From Clostridia bacterium (lineage in GTDB: Bacteria > Bacillota > Clostridia > Oscillospirales > Acutalibacteraceae): a DNA stretch of 64,000 nt. The stretch covers positions 1 to 64,000 of the forward strand of contig JAFWAC010000018.1 in assembly GCA_017507805.1 (NCBI GenBank). The letters run 5' to 3'. The notes below the pieces were generated by a model. That model worked only from the letters and a program-made list of their open reading frames with translations. It was not told where the DNA came from and searched no databases. This document shows positions 52,935 through 61,798 of the stretch, one piece after another. A program made the position numbers and the translations under genes. How positions within the stretch are numbered: position 1 is the stretch's first letter; every line of letters begins with the position of its first letter.

Positions 52935-53738
52935 TTAAAACCCTGCAACAAAGCTTTGAAATTCATCGGTCTCATTCTTTTCAATATGCTTATTATATTC
53001 AGCAACTGCAAATCTAACATGCACCGCATAGGAAGTAATCATATAAGGCAGTGTGAAAATCAAAGGTATCATAAAGACAGAGAGCAAAATCCACCCCAAA
53101 AAGCTTAACAACAAATAGAAAAAATCAAGACCTGATTTTTTTGAAATGGTTGCGGACATATATATCGCTTCATTAACATCCATATTTTCATCTGCCACGA
53201 AAAGTAAGGGAGACATATAATATTTAAGCATAAAAACACATAACAGCACACTTGAAAATGTTCGCAGAAAAACAAATAAGTGGTCAAGATTTGCCGTCCA
53301 CATTGGGATAGGAATATTAATAAGCTCAAAAATAAAGCTTTGTGACAGCACCCAAACAGCAATAACCGGAAAAAATAAAATCAGTGCCGCCGGAATTGCG
53401 CGCAGGATAATTGAAAAATTAAGCTTAATTGCTTTAAGATACAGTTCCTTTGTGGATAAATAATAAAACACCGAAACAGGACTGTCCTCCACAGCAAACA
53501 GTAAACGCCAAAAATAGCGAATTAACCCTAAAAGCAAAGGAACGGTGATAAATATTGAATAAGCAAGGGAAAAAATATAATAAAAATGCTCTGTAGAAAC
53601 AAATTCAACAAGCGAGGCAAGCAGCTCACCGATAATAACAGAAAAAATCAAACACAAGCTACTGAATATCGCCCCTAAATACCTGCCCTTAAGGGCGGTT
53701 TTTGCCGTAATTTTAACGACACGGTTTCCGGCTGTCAT
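52935..53738 (-). CDS. DUF975-like integral membrane protein (267 aa)
   Basis: Six hydrophobic segments alternate with short loops, among them FSSLCLIFSVIIGELLASLV, IPAALILFFPVIAVWVLSQS and LLLSFLGWILLSVFMIPLIF. The RYLGAIFSSL start and the ISKKSGLDFFYLLLSFLGW segment fit the DUF975 group of clostridial membrane proteins. No function is known. It starts a short operon with maf and mgtC. Confidence 0.75.
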   Translation of the reverse strand: MTAGNRVVKITAKTALKGRYLGAIFSSLCLIFSVIIGELLASLVEFVSTEHFYYIFSLAYSIFITVPLLLGLIRYFWRLLFAVEDSPVSVFYYLSTKELYLKAIKLNFSIILRAIPAALILFFPVIAVWVLSQSFIFELINIPIPMWTANLDHLFVFLRTFSSVLLCVFMLKYYMSPLLFVADENMDVNEAIYMSATISKKSGLDFFYLLLSFLGWILLSVFMIPLIFTLPYMITSYAVHVRFAVAEYNKHIEKNETDEFQSFVAGF

Positions 53739-53803
53739 AAGCGACTCTCCCTAATAACAAATTCATTATTATATTTTAGCACCAAAATACTGAGCAACTG
53801 TTG

Positions 53804-56161
53804 CTAAACTGTTAATTTTGCAAAGTTCGCCATAATTTTTTTAGTACCGACATTCTCAAAAGCAATTTCAAGCAAGGTATCGCCGCCGGCAGGAACAACC
53901 GACAGAATCGTACCCTTTCCGAAGGTTTTGTGTGTAACCTGCTGTCCGACAGTATAGGTCTGTGATGCGGTCGGCTTTGCGGCAAAATCTTTGGTTTTTT
54001 CGGCACTTATAAATGAGTTGCCGAACAAATTGCCTCTCTGGGTATTGTTGGATTTGAAGCTCGAGGCCTGTGAAATGACAGGTTTTGCAACCAAACCGGA
54101 GGACTCACAGTATTCATCAGGAATTTCCCTTACAAAGCGTGAGGGCATATTTCGGTTTGTGGTTCCGAAAAGCATTCTCATATATGTATTAGTTATTGTG
54201 AGTCTGCGCTTTGCTCTTGTAATTGCAACATAGGCAAGGCGGCGCTCCTCCTCAATTTCCTCGGGACCGCCGTATATAGACTGATTTCCGGGGAAAATAC
54301 CCTCCTCCATACCCACAAGGTATACATTATTAAATTCAAGTCCCTTTGCGGAATGAACGGTCATTAAGACAACACGGTCGGACTCGCTGTCAAGTGAATC
54401 AATATCACTTATAAGTGCAATCTGCTCGAGGAAATCCGAAAGCGTTGGCTCCTCATTTTCAAGCTCATATTGAGCGATATTGGAAGAAAATTCCTTTACA
54501 TTTTCAAGTCTGTCCTTACCCTCGTCACCCTCTGCAATCAGTGCGTTTGTGTAACCCGTTGTCTCAAGCATAGCCTCGAAAAGCTCGCTGATTGTAGCTG
54601 TTTTTGAAAGCTCAATAAGCTGATTTATTATTTCACAAAATTCTTTTAGCTTAACAGCCGCGCGGGTAAGCGGCGTAAACTGCTCTGCCTGCATTAAAGC
54701 CTCAAAAAGTGATAACCCGAGCTGTGAGGCGATTTCTGCGGCGCGGTTTACCGTGGTATCTCCAATACCTCTCTTAGGCTCGTTTATAATTCGCCTCAGA
54801 CGCAGGTCATCGTTACTGTTATTAATAAGCTGTAAATAGGCTAAAACATCCTTAATTTCCTTGCGGTCATAAAACTTAGTGCCGCCCACAACCTTATATG
54901 CCACACCGCTTCGGGCAAAAACATTTTCAAGCGCATTGGATTGGGCATTCATTCGGTAAAGAATTGCATGGTCGGAAAATTTAGCGCCTTTCCGTACATT
55001 TTCAAGAATACTGTCGGTAACATAGCGCGCTTCCATGCGTTCGTCCTCGGCAGTGTAGAGGGTGATTTTTTCACCCTCGCCGTTATCGGTCCAGAGCGTT
55101 TTCCCTTTTCTCCCCTTATTATTTTCAATAACACTGTTCGCGGCGTTAAGAATGTTCGAGGTTGAACGGTAATTCTGCTCCAAACGAATGGTTTTGGCAT
55201 TTTCGTATTCATCCTCAAAATTAAGTATGTTCTCGATTGTGGCACCGCGGAAGCGATAGATACTCTGGTCATCATCACCAACAACACAAATATTGTTTCT
55301 GCCCGATGCCAAAAGGCTTACAAGCACATACTGTGCGTGGTTTGTATCCTGATATTCATCAACCATAACATAACGGAATTTATTGGTGTAATACTCCAAA
55401 ACATCAGGATTATCGTTAAGCAACTTTACAGTATTTACAATCATATCGTCAAAATCCATTGCATCCGCCGCTTTAAGCCTTTTTTGATATGAGGTATAAA
55501 GCTCAGCAATCTGCTTTTGGCGAAAATCCCCACCCACAGATGCAGAAAATTCCTGCGGTGAAATAAGCTTATCCTTGGCGTTTGAAATCGCCGCCAACAC
55601 TGATTTGTGCGGAATAAACTTATCATCAATATTATGCTCTTTCATGATTTCCTTCATAACACGGCGTTGGTCATCAGTGTCATAAATCGTGAAATGCGAG
55701 GTATATCCGATATATTCAGCATTGCGCCTTAATATCTTTCCGCAAACCGAGTGAAAAGTACCTGCCCAAATATCGTTACCAATATCACCGAGCTTGGCTA
55801 TGATACGCTCCTTAAGCTCACCTGCCGCTTTGTTTGTAAAGGTAATGGCAAGTATCTGCCAAGGCTTTGCGGCATCTACACTGAAAACCGTGTCGGGAAC
55901 ATCATCAGCAATGCCTGCCAAAAAATCGTTGCCGGCAGTAATATCCGCAGGGGAATATGTGTAAACAAGATCACTGTTATAAGCGTTGCCAAATTTTACA
56001 AGATTTAAAATCCTGTTTACAAGCACCGTTGTTTTTCCGCTTCCTGCACCTGCCAAAACAAGAACAGGGCCGTTGACAGTAGTTACAGCTTCAAACTGAC
56101 GGTCGTTCATTCTTGAAAAATATTTCTTTATAATTTCGCGTCTGAGGGTTATAAAATCCAT
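53804..56161 (-). CDS. pcrA: ATP-dependent DNA helicase PcrA/UvrD
   Basis: The 785-residue SF1A helicase has LAGAGSGKTTVLVNRI near 36, ILAITFTNKAAGELKERI, GTFHSVCGKIL, YVMVDEYQDTNHAQY, VGDDDQSIYRFRGATI and TVHSAKGLEFNNVYLVGMEE. The C-terminal RNA-polymerase-binding tudor-like module (QQVTHKTFGKGTILSVV) is present. It works in replication restart and repair. An insert around residues 55-95 (AYNSDLVYTYSPADITAGND) appears between motif I and Ia, somewhat longer than usual. Confidence 0.96.
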   Translation of the reverse strand: MDFITLRREIIKKYFSRMNDRQFEAVTTVNGPVLVLAGAGSGKTTVLVNRILNLVKFGNAYNSDLVYTYSPADITAGNDFLAGIADDVPDTVFSVDAAKPWQILAITFTNKAAGELKERIIAKLGDIGNDIWAGTFHSVCGKILRRNAEYIGYTSHFTIYDTDDQRRVMKEIMKEHNIDDKFIPHKSVLAAISNAKDKLISPQEFSASVGGDFRQKQIAELYTSYQKRLKAADAMDFDDMIVNTVKLLNDNPDVLEYYTNKFRYVMVDEYQDTNHAQYVLVSLLASGRNNICVVGDDDQSIYRFRGATIENILNFEDEYENAKTIRLEQNYRSTSNILNAANSVIENNKGRKGKTLWTDNGEGEKITLYTAEDERMEARYVTDSILENVRKGAKFSDHAILYRMNAQSNALENVFARSGVAYKVVGGTKFYDRKEIKDVLAYLQLINNSNDDLRLRRIINEPKRGIGDTTVNRAAEIASQLGLSLFEALMQAEQFTPLTRAAVKLKEFCEIINQLIELSKTATISELFEAMLETTGYTNALIAEGDEGKDRLENVKEFSSNIAQYELENEEPTLSDFLEQIALISDIDSLDSESDRVVLMTVHSAKGLEFNNVYLVGMEEGIFPGNQSIYGGPEEIEEERRLAYVAITRAKRRLTITNTYMRMLFGTTNRNMPSRFVREIPDEYCESSGLVAKPVISQASSFKSNNTQRGNLFGNSFISAEKTKDFAAKPTASQTYTVGQQVTHKTFGKGTILSVVPAGGDTLLEIAFENVGTKKIMANFAKLTV

Positions 56162-56279
56162 AAAGCATCTCCGATAATATACTATAATATAACATAATAC
56201 TATTTTAATTTACAAAAGTCAAATAAAAGTAATTTGTTCAAGTTATACTTTTTTATAATTGTTATTTTTATATCAAAGC

Positions 56280-56308
56280 TTGCAATTTACAATTTAAGGT
56301 GGTAAAAT
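56280..56308 (+). promoter_or_regulatory. Sigma-A-like promoter of the 1118-residue surface protein
   Basis: TTGCAA, a 17-base spacer and TAAAAT place the start of transcription at about 56314-56316, exactly where the long inverted repeat begins. Confidence 0.6.
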
Positions 56309-56313
56309 ATGCT

Positions 56314-56414
56314 TGCGACACATATGAATATTTCCCACGTGAGTGTGTATTTTTATTTAGGTAAAAATACATTCTCTATTTTCACATTCGCGTGGATTGA
56401 AAATATGTGTCGCA
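56314..56414 (+). ncRNA. Structured leader RNA (about 101 nt), class unknown
   Basis: TGCGACACATAT pairs with ATATGTGTCGCA at the two ends. Inside, CCCACG faces CGTGG, and GTATTTTT pairs with AAAAATAC around ATTTAGGT. The outer stem, internal loops and apical hairpin form one long imperfect rod or cruciform. It begins at the predicted transcript 5' end and is followed by an intrinsic terminator and then the RBS. It may be a riboswitch-like or protein-responsive leader. I recognise no known class. Confidence 0.55.
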
Positions 56415-56436
56415 GCATAAAGAGTTTGTGTTTTTC

Positions 56437-56464
56437 GTGCGCAGGCTCTGCTTGCGCACTTTTT
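56437..56464 (+). terminator. Intrinsic terminator in the leader of the surface protein gene
   Basis: GTGCGCA pairs with TGCGCAC, extended by AG/CT in the loop, and TTTTT follows. It lies only 6 bases before GGAGGT of the downstream gene, so it behaves as an attenuator. The rest of 56162-56482 is AT-rich with no other ORF. Confidence 0.75.
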
Positions 56465-56482
56465 AAATTGGAGGTATAAATA

Positions 56483-59400
56483 ATGCACATTAAAAAATTA
56501 TTGTCTGTTATTTTATCGCTTGTCCTTTTTATGGGTATTATGCCGCTTAACACTGTCGCAACCGATACATCAATAAGCGGTATCACTGGTGATTGCATAT
56601 GGTCGCTTGACGGCACTATTCTTACAATCTCACCCACACTTTCAGGCGGTGATATGGCAGATTATGATGAGCCCACTTCTTATGAGAGTGATATTACTGT
56701 TGTCGAGTGGGAAAACCAACCTCCCTGGTACGAATATGATATAACCGAGATTTTGATATTAGAGGGTGTTACCCACATCGGCAGTTACGCCTTTAATTCC
56801 AAGGATTACATATTTGAAATATATGATAACGGCGATTGCCCGGGTTGTCATAATATATTACCGGATTCTTTTGATGAGTTTACTTATTGCGATGTTTGTC
56901 TCGGTACTTTTATACCGTATGTAATGTATACTCAAGAATTTACCTCCGGCATTAATGTTTCCTCCATAATCATTCCCTCCACCGCAACGAGTATAGGCGA
57001 GAATGCTTTTATCGGCGCAGATGTAACCTTCATTTATGGTGCAAGCTCGGACGGCGAATTAACCACCGCCGATTTGGATTATATCATGAAAGCGCTTGTC
57101 GGTATATGTGAATATAATTCTGCTTTAGACTATAACGGCGATTGTGTCATAGACACCAAAGACTATGTCCAACTGAAAAAATATTTATCCGGCGCAGGCT
57201 CTGACAATACCTCCTCAACCGGCGATACTGTTTTGCTCTCGGTTTCAAACGAGGATATAACCTCCGCCGATACCTCTGTTACCGTTTCGGTTGATATATC
57301 AAACAATCCCGGTATTATGGTATTATTAACAGAAATACAATTTGATTCCGGTGTGTTCAGCTTTGTAGGCTACGGCGGTTCCTCAGATATATTCGATGAT
57401 TGTATAGTTGATTATTCCGATAATTCCGTAACTGTACTTTCGGTTTCAAATGACGGCAACAAAACCAAAGACGGTAGAGTTCTTTTTCTAACCTTTGATG
57501 TTATCTCAAGCACCGCCGGCACCTATCCCTTTGAAATCATAAGAACAGATATAAGCGACTATAACGAAATGTCAGTTATTGCCCAAACCACAGATGGAAA
57601 TGTAACGATAACTACACATACCCACAGCTTCGGCAATTGGAGAACTACAACAACTGCAGATTGCGTAAATAATGGAAGCAGAGTTCGCACCTGTACGGAT
57701 TGCGGATATATAGAAACCGAAACTATTTCTGCCCTCGGACACGAATATTCGGCAAGCTTCACGATTGATACTAAGGCTACCTGTACAGCTACGGGCAGTA
57801 AATCCCGCCATTGCCTTTATTGCACTGCTAAAACAGATATAACTGAAATTCCGTCAACAGCACACAATTATAATTCTATTATAACTCCACCCACCTGCAC
57901 AGAAAAGGGATATACCACCCATACCTGTCCCGATTGCGGCAAAAAATTGATTGACAGTTATGTTGATGCACTCGGTCACAGCTACAGCGAGTGGCAAACC
58001 GTGACCGAGCCCACCTGCACCGTAAAGGGAACTCAAAGCCGCACCTGCTCTGCTTGCGGTGATGTTCAGACAAAGGCAATTTCTGCCACAGGTCACAACC
58101 TTAAAACACGCTACACCTGTGTTACTGAATGTCCCCTTTGTGCAGATAATGAGTTTGAAATGCCACATGACGGTTGTGTTTATTATCATTTGACTTACTT
58201 TAAAAACCACTGCACAGACTGCGATTATTCGGAAATTTATGAAACGATTTATCCCACCGCAACAGTTGTTGCTCCCACCTGTACAGAGCAGGGATATACA
58301 ATCGAAGCTTGCCAATATTGCGATTACGCAAAAACATACGATTATACAGAAGCAACCAACCACAGCTACAGCGAGTGGAAAATTATAATACAAGCCACCT
58401 GTACCGAAAACGGCATTAAAAGACAGCTTTGCTCCGCCTGCGGTGATATCAAAACCGAGGTCATTTCCGCAACGGGACACAACTATACCTCGGTTGTAAC
58501 AGCACCCACCTGCACCGCACAGGGTTATACTACCCACACCTGCTCCGGCTGTGGGTACAGCTACATTGACGGCTATGTAGATGCTACCTCTCACAGCTTT
58601 GAAACGAGATATGAATGTGTTACCGAATACAACGGTGATAACGCCTTGGATTGTTCAAAATATTCTCATTCGACCTATCTCCAACAATACTGTACCGTCT
58701 GTAGTTATGTAGCTGATAAACAATTTGTGGGTTATCCCCCGAAAACTGTAATCCAGCCCACCTGCACAGAGCATGGCTATACAATCGAAGCTTGCCAATA
58801 TTGCGATTACTCTTATAGCTATGACTACACCGATACAACCAAACACGGCTATGGTGAATGGCAAACCGTAACCCCGTCAACCTGTACGGCAGAGGGAACA
58901 CAGAACCGCACCTGTTCTGCTTGCGGAAATACCGAAACGGCAGTTATCGGCAAGCTTGACCACGAATATTCCTTTGATTTTACGGTTGATACCCAAGCCA
59001 CCTGCGGAGCTTCCGGCAGTAAGTCTCGCCACTGCCTACACTGTGAAGCTAAAACCGATATTACAGAAATTCCCGCCCTTTCAACGGAACATGATTATAC
59101 GGTTAGCATATTAGAGCCTACTCCCTATTTAAAGGGAGGAACACTCCACACCTGCACCGTTTGCGGAAATAGCTTTATCGACAACGAAACTGAATATTTC
59201 GGCGGTGCGGCAATCCGCCTTTCCCCCGTAACCGCAGTTGCAGGCAAAGGTAAGCTTGTAAAGGTTAAGGCGTACATAGAAAATAATCCGGGTATAATCG
59301 GATTTAAGCTCGGTATTAAATATGACAAAGATGTTCTCACCCTCCAAAATGCCGAGGTTAACTCACATCTTGGCGGAATAAGCTACTTTGAGGAAAGTGT

Positions 59401-59839
59401 GGTTTGGTTTTCACTTAACGGCAGGGATGTGAAATATAACGGCGAAGCTATACTGCTCACATTTGTTGTGAACACTGATGCGCCTGTGGGCGAAACCGTA
59501 ATAACTCTTACCTATTCGGACGGAGATATTGGTAACACAGCAGAGGAAAATGTTGATTTTGCGATAATACCAACCGTAATCACAGTGGAGCAGCACACTC
59601 CCGGCGATATTAATGGTGACGGTGTATTTAATATGCATGACATTACCCGACTTTATAATTATCTTGCCCGAGTTAAAGATACAGAGGTCAATTATATTGC
59701 ACTTGACACCAATAATGATGGCTATGTAAATAATAAAGATTTAATAAGACTCGTAAGAGCCTATGCCGGAGACTCAAGCACCGGCGGCGGTGCAGAGGCT
59801 GAGGACGGCGAAACCGGAGAAAGAGTGGAGATTTACTGA
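56483..59839 (+). CDS. Large secreted protein with two cohesin-like domains, two dockerins and Cys-rich repeats (1118 aa)
   Basis: Order: a signal peptide (1-27); short BspA-type leucine-rich pieces (ILEGVTHIGSYAFNSKDY, IIIPSTATSIGENAFIGADV); dockerin 1 (about 190-235, LDYNGDCVIDTKDYVQLKKY); cohesin-like 1 (about 248-372). A region of about 500 residues (378-890) follows with repeats of the form PTCTxxGYTxxxCxxCGY and CSACG. Cohesin-like 2 (about 906-1035, VKVKAYIENNPGIIGFKLGI) and dockerin 2 (about 1040-1098, GDINGDGVFNMHDITRLYNY and DTNNDGYVNNKDLIRLVRAY) end it. The tail is acidic without an LPXTG motif. It can both display and dock, so it looks like a scaffold. Its stop overlaps the next gene. 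Confidence 0.85.
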   Translation: MHIKKLLSVILSLVLFMGIMPLNTVATDTSISGITGDCIWSLDGTILTISPTLSGGDMADYDEPTSYESDITVVEWENQPPWYEYDITEILILEGVTHIGSYAFNSKDYIFEIYDNGDCPGCHNILPDSFDEFTYCDVCLGTFIPYVMYTQEFTSGINVSSIIIPSTATSIGENAFIGADVTFIYGASSDGELTTADLDYIMKALVGICEYNSALDYNGDCVIDTKDYVQLKKYLSGAGSDNTSSTGDTVLLSVSNEDITSADTSVTVSVDISNNPGIMVLLTEIQFDSGVFSFVGYGGSSDIFDDCIVDYSDNSVTVLSVSNDGNKTKDGRVLFLTFDVISSTAGTYPFEIIRTDISDYNEMSVIAQTTDGNVTITTHTHSFGNWRTTTTADCVNNGSRVRTCTDCGYIETETISALGHEYSASFTIDTKATCTATGSKSRHCLYCTAKTDITEIPSTAHNYNSIITPPTCTEKGYTTHTCPDCGKKLIDSYVDALGHSYSEWQTVTEPTCTVKGTQSRTCSACGDVQTKAISATGHNLKTRYTCVTECPLCADNEFEMPHDGCVYYHLTYFKNHCTDCDYSEIYETIYPTATVVAPTCTEQGYTIEACQYCDYAKTYDYTEATNHSYSEWKIIIQATCTENGIKRQLCSACGDIKTEVISATGHNYTSVVTAPTCTAQGYTTHTCSGCGYSYIDGYVDATSHSFETRYECVTEYNGDNALDCSKYSHSTYLQQYCTVCSYVADKQFVGYPPKTVIQPTCTEHGYTIEACQYCDYSYSYDYTDTTKHGYGEWQTVTPSTCTAEGTQNRTCSACGNTETAVIGKLDHEYSFDFTVDTQATCGASGSKSRHCLHCEAKTDITEIPALSTEHDYTVSILEPTPYLKGGTLHTCTVCGNSFIDNETEYFGGAAIRLSPVTAVAGKGKLVKVKAYIENNPGIIGFKLGIKYDKDVLTLQNAEVNSHLGGISYFEESVVWFSLNGRDVKYNGEAILLTFVVNTDAPVGETVITLTYSDGDIGNTAEENVDFAIIPTVITVEQHTPGDINGDGVFNMHDITRLYNYLARVKDTEVNYIALDTNNDGYVNNKDLIRLVRAYAGDSSTGGGAEAEDGETGERVEIY

Positions 59840-60516
59840 TGAAAAATAATACAATAAAAATTTTAACATTAATTTTGTCTTTCTTGCTCTTGTTACCTTG
59901 CATTTTTGTTCATGCCAATGGCACCTTAACTCCTACCATAGCGGTTGATACCGCTGAAGCTGTTTGCGGTCAGACAGTTGAATTAGAGGTCAGCCTTCAA
60001 AACAACCCCGGAATTGCCAGCTTTGCATTAGACGTTGGTTACGATGCCACAAAGCTTATATATAACGGAGCAACTGTAAATGAAAGCTTTTCGTCAGCCG
60101 CTGTAAATGAAAATTTTATTTTTTGGTATGATTGGGCTGATTCCTATTATAACGGAGTTGTATTCACTCTCAGTTTTACTGTCAAAGATGCTGTACTTTC
60201 CGGTCGCACACAGATTTCCGTCAACTATGACAACGAGACCGGCGGTATTATCAATTTTGGTGAGGAAAATGTAGATTTCGCAATTTCCTCGGGGTATATC
60301 GATATTCTATCTGAAATAGGCGACCCAAACAATGACAAAAAAATCAATTCCGAAGACTTGGTTGTTCTTAATCAAATCCTTTTCGGAAACATTTTAGCTG
60401 ACGATGTTTTGACTGCAGTGTGTGATGTAAAACCCGATATGGAAATAAACATTCTTGACTTGATAAGGCTTAAGAGATACATTTGCGGCGATAATATTTC
60501 TCTTGGAAATGTTTAA
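59839..60516 (+). CDS. Small secreted cohesin-dockerin protein (225 aa)
   Basis: A signal peptide (1-27, ending VHAN) precedes a single cohesin domain (about 30-155: VCGQTVELEVSLQNNPGIAS, FALDVGYDATKLIYNGATVN, VVFTLSFTVKDAV). A dockerin (about 160-222) has GDPNNDKKINSEDLVVLNQI and PDMEINILDLIRLKRYICGD. The ATGA overlap with the scaffold gene shows coexpression. Its dockerin end closely matches that of the C39 peptidase at 35782-37344. It could act as an adaptor linking dockerin enzymes to a cohesin scaffold. Confidence 0.85.
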   Translation: MKNNTIKILTLILSFLLLLPCIFVHANGTLTPTIAVDTAEAVCGQTVELEVSLQNNPGIASFALDVGYDATKLIYNGATVNESFSSAAVNENFIFWYDWADSYYNGVVFTLSFTVKDAVLSGRTQISVNYDNETGGIINFGEENVDFAISSGYIDILSEIGDPNNDKKINSEDLVVLNQILFGNILADDVLTAVCDVKPDMEINILDLIRLKRYICGDNISLGNV

Positions 60517-60562
60517 ATTCAACTAACCAAGCATATTACCGTAAATGTTAAGCAAAAGAAGC

Positions 60563-60591
60563 TTGCTATATTTAAAAGCTTCTGTTATAAT
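60563..60591 (+). promoter_or_regulatory. Sigma-A promoter of the DivIVA-like gene
   Basis: TTGCTA, a 17-base spacer and TATAAT lie 43 bases before the ATG. A hairpin (AGAAGCTT/AAGCTTCT, 60558-60583) overlaps the -35 region and may end the upstream cohesin transcript. Confidence 0.7.
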
Positions 60592-60634
60592 GATAATAAT
60601 TTAAAATGATATATAGGAATAAGGACGGTTAAAT

Positions 60635-61183
60635 ATGGCAATTGGTTTTAGAAAAAGTCTGTTCGGCTTTAATTGCGAGGATGTAACACAATATATTGAA
60701 AAAACACACAAAACCTTTTTGAGCCGTGAAAAAGAATTAAACGAAAAGCTTTCCGGCATTATAGACCAGCTTAATCTTTCAAAGGATGAGCAAAAAAAGC
60801 TTTCTGCCGAAAAAGAGGAGCTCAGCAAGAAATTAGCTGAGTTTACTGAAAAATATGACGAAATTGAACGCTTGTCTGAAAATATCGGTAAGCTTTATCT
60901 TGTTGCTCAGGCAAATGCTCAGGCAATAATCGAAAACTCAGAAAACAGTGCGCGCATCTCTAACGAGGAGGTTTCCAAAAATCTTTGCACTATTGATGAA
61001 GCGCATAAATCTCTGCATGAGCTTCGCCTTAACATTACCAAAACCTCTGAGGATTTTGTTACAGAGGTTGATAAGCTAATCTCCTCTCTTGACAACACAA
61101 GGGAGCAAATTACCGCAAACACAGACTCGGCAGTTGCCGCAAAGGATGAATTTGACAGGGTTTACAGCAGTATAGTGGAATGA
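60635..61183 (+). CDS. DivIVA/GpsB-like coiled-coil protein (182 aa)
   Basis: The N-terminus GFRKSLFGFNCEDVTQYIEK resembles the membrane-binding start of DivIVA (G-Y-x-x-x-D-V-x-x-F/Y). Long heptads follow (LNEKLSGIIDQLNLSKDEQK, SEKEELSKKLAEF-type). A VAQANAQAIIENSENSARIS segment with alanine-rich spacing is also seen in DivIVA proteins. It may localise to poles or septa. Its stop overlaps the start of the fumarase-beta gene by 4 bases, so the two are made together, an odd pair. Confidence 0.75.
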   Translation: MAIGFRKSLFGFNCEDVTQYIEKTHKTFLSREKELNEKLSGIIDQLNLSKDEQKKLSAEKEELSKKLAEFTEKYDEIERLSENIGKLYLVAQANAQAIIENSENSARISNEEVSKNLCTIDEAHKSLHELRLNITKTSEDFVTEVDKLISSLDNTREQITANTDSAVAAKDEFDRVYSSIVE

Positions 61184-61713
61184 AGGAATATAATTTAACC
61201 ACAGAGCAGTTAAAACAATATATCCCCCTGCTTGAATGCGGTGACAGGATATATCTTTCGGGCACGGTATACACTGCTCGCGATGCGGCACACAAACGAA
61301 TTTTTGAGCTTATTGATAAAAAAAAGCCCCTTCCTTTTGAAATTAAAAATTCAGTTATTTATTATGCAGGCCCCACACCCACTCCTGAAGGTCTTGCAAT
61401 CGGGAGCTGCGGTCCCACCACCTCCTGTCGAATGGATCCTTACACTCCAAAGCTTTTTGACATGGGACTTGTTGCAACCATTGGCAAGGGAGAACGCTCT
61501 GAAGCGGTAACCGAAGCTATAAAGCGAAATTCCGCGGTTTATCTGTGTGCAATCGGCGGTGCCGGTGCGCTTGCCGCATTAAGCATTACAAAGTGTGAAG
61601 TTATTGCATTTGAGGATTTGGGCTGCGAGTCCGTAAAAAAGCTCACCTTTAAAGATTTCCCCCTCATTGTCGGAATAGACGGTAGCGGAAAAAGCATATT
61701 TAGAAACGAATAA
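61180..61713 (+). CDS. Class I fumarase/tartrate dehydratase beta subunit, orphan
   Basis: The 177 residues match the C-terminal half of class I fumarases (FumB type): LLECGDRIYLSGTVYTARDA AHKR-type start, IYYAGPTPTPEGLAIGSCGP, TTSCRMDPYTPKLFDMG, IGKGERS and AIGGAGALAALSI. Two-subunit enzymes pair this chain with an Fe-S alpha subunit, which normally lies immediately upstream. Here that position is held by a DivIVA-like gene, so the alpha subunit must be elsewhere or absent. It hydrates fumarate or a related dicarboxylate if complete. A terminator follows. Confidence 0.9.
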   Translation: MKEYNLTTEQLKQYIPLLECGDRIYLSGTVYTARDAAHKRIFELIDKKKPLPFEIKNSVIYYAGPTPTPEGLAIGSCGPTTSCRMDPYTPKLFDMGLVATIGKGERSEAVTEAIKRNSAVYLCAIGGAGALAALSITKCEVIAFEDLGCESVKKLTFKDFPLIVGIDGSGKSIFRNE

Positions 61714-61718
61714 ATTTC

Positions 61719-61747
61719 AGGCTGTGTGAAAATTCGCACAGCCTTTT
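61719..61747 (+). terminator. Terminator of the fumarase-beta gene
   Basis: AGGCTGTGTGAA pairs with TTCGCACAGCCT, followed by TTTT. Confidence 0.85.
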
Positions 61748-61768
61748 AATTTAAGTATTAAGCGAATA

Positions 61769-61796
61769 AAAAGCACCGGCTTCAAGCCGGTGCTTT
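61769..61796 (-). terminator. Terminator of the ylxM-ffh-rpsP-khpA operon
   Basis: AAAAGCACCGGCTT pairs with AAGCCGGTGCTTT; on the minus strand a T-run follows. It stands 3 bases past the khpA stop. Confidence 0.85.
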
Positions 61797-61798
61797 GC

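Noticed and set aside
56385-56404. GCGTGGATTGAAA resembles the 3' end of type I-C CRISPR repeats
   Set aside because: Only one copy exists, there is no repeat-spacer spacing and no cas gene; the bases are explained by the pairing arms of the leader structure.
57854-58594. Long minus-strand frame inside the scaffold gene (246 codons)
   Set aside because: It is antisense to the Cys-repeat region; composition (Gly/Cys/Val-rich) mirrors repeat codons and no ribosome site is present.
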